A DNA stretch of 64,000 nucleotides, taken from positions 1-64,000 of the forward strand of contig JAIKXM010000017.1 of assembly GCA_024684085.1 (NCBI GenBank), written 5' to 3'. The notes beneath the pieces are model-generated. The model had not been told where the DNA came from and searched no databases. It saw only the letters and a list, made by a program, of their open reading frames with translations. The number at the start of each line of letters is the position of its first letter. The first letter of the stretch is position 1. This DNA comes from Lachnospiraceae bacterium. GTDB taxonomy: Bacteria; Bacillota; Clostridia; Lachnospirales; Lachnospiraceae. This document shows, piece after piece, positions 63,628 to 64,000 of the stretch. Made by a program: the position numbers and the translations under genes.

Positions 63628-64000
63628 ATGTTTTGCAAGAAGAATAAGAACATCAAATATTCAATCAGTACGGAATTGCCGCTTCTGATCATCGGGCTGT
63701 TAGTCGTGACGGTCGGCACGGCACTTCTGTGTAACAGGCTCTTCATGAGCGATTATTATGTGAGTCAGAAGGCCAAGGCTCTGGTCGCTTCTTATGATCT
63801 TATCAAGCAGGCTACGCAGAACGATACGCTTGATACTGAAGGCTTCGACGATAGGCTCGAGAATATAAGCAACAGGTATTCCGTTGAGATACTGATCGTC
63901 GACGTTAATTCAAATACGCTGAAGTTCGTGAGCAAAGATCCCGATAGGCTGAAGTTCAAACTGTGGGATCATCTTTTCCTTCAAAGCAATGATAATGCTC
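63628..64000 (+). CDS. Sensor histidine kinase, N-terminal part (cut by window end)
   Basis: The first 124 residues are visible. They show a short charged N-terminus, a membrane helix (about 17-37) and the start of an extracytoplasmic sensor region. The position after an OmpR-type regulator supports a sensor kinase. The HAMP and catalytic domains lie beyond the window. Confidence 0.75.
   Translation, partial: MFCKKNKNIKYSISTELPLLIIGLLVVTVGTALLCNRLFMSDYYVSQKAKALVASYDLIKQATQNDTLDTEGFDDRLENISNRYSVEILIVDVNSNTLKFVSKDPDRLKFKLWDHLFLQSNDNA

Overview
The window looks like a chromosome segment of an anaerobic Firmicute of the Lachnospiraceae, most like Butyrivibrio or Pseudobutyrivibrio. This is inferred from moderate AT bias, strong AGGAGG-type ribosome sites, low-GC Gram-positive style LexA boxes at recA, the infC-rpmI-rplT and yicC-gmk-rpoZ gene orders, a DAP-dehydrogenase plus lysA pair, and several families typical of that group (C_GCAxxG_C_C, DegV, LytTR plus DUF3021, a PurF homologue without the N-terminal cysteine). 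No species is claimed.

Layout. 1-4410: an accessory edge with the 3' end of a winged-helix protein, a fused and decayed hydrolase/GyrI pair, a GNAT-YoaP protein, LytTR-DUF3021 and an ABC exporter pair. 4503-10535: a transcription unit of membrane proteins with cytoplasmic zinc ribbons, arranged as a duplicated two-gene module, followed by a C_GCAxxG_C_C protein, an acyltransferase and an AEC carrier. 10554-19973: a sodium symporter behind phased operator-like repeats, orphan proteins, a CheV chemotaxis protein, a Sir2-like protein, a large acidic/lysine-rich membrane protein, hisH-hisF and ung. 19988-26763: an AAA/nuclease-like protein behind a perfect 17-bp inverted repeat, DAP dehydrogenase, lysA, tRNA-Leu and a lipoprotein beta-glucosidase. 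26842-28746: infC-rpmI-rplT with its leader, then tRNA-Val and tRNA-Met. 28746-34863: DegV, a TetR regulator with a membrane protein, an AT-rich orphan gene and RqcH. 35034-45250: yicC-gmk-rpoZ-rimO-pgsA-cinA-mnmA-recA-recX-rny (RNA, nucleotide, membrane and DNA-repair housekeeping). 45339-47731: a small hydrolase/PHP/carrier operon. 47910-61018: the glycolytic block gapA, pgk, tpiA, gpmI followed by secG, rnr, smpB and ssrA (protein export, RNA decay and trans-translation). An ABC exporter has been set between gapA and pgk, and a PurF-like gene between tpiA and gpmI. 61297-64000: a PilZ c-di-GMP receptor, a membrane protein and a two-component pair that runs off the window.

The most striking content lies between genes. 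There is a multi-hairpin repeat in three complete copies and one nearly complete copy, plus a truncated copy, with compensatory base changes. There is a 183-bp palindromic MITE-like element with three solo ends elsewhere. Inverted copies of stable-RNA 3' ends lie just after tRNA-Met and tmRNA, and the tRNA-Met 3' end is duplicated over 51 bp. Gene-specific tandem repeats start directly after several stop codons. Many of these sit where a conserved operon has been interrupted, so they may mark insertion or rearrangement points. Names and functions come from reading motifs and overall protein character; no database search was run.
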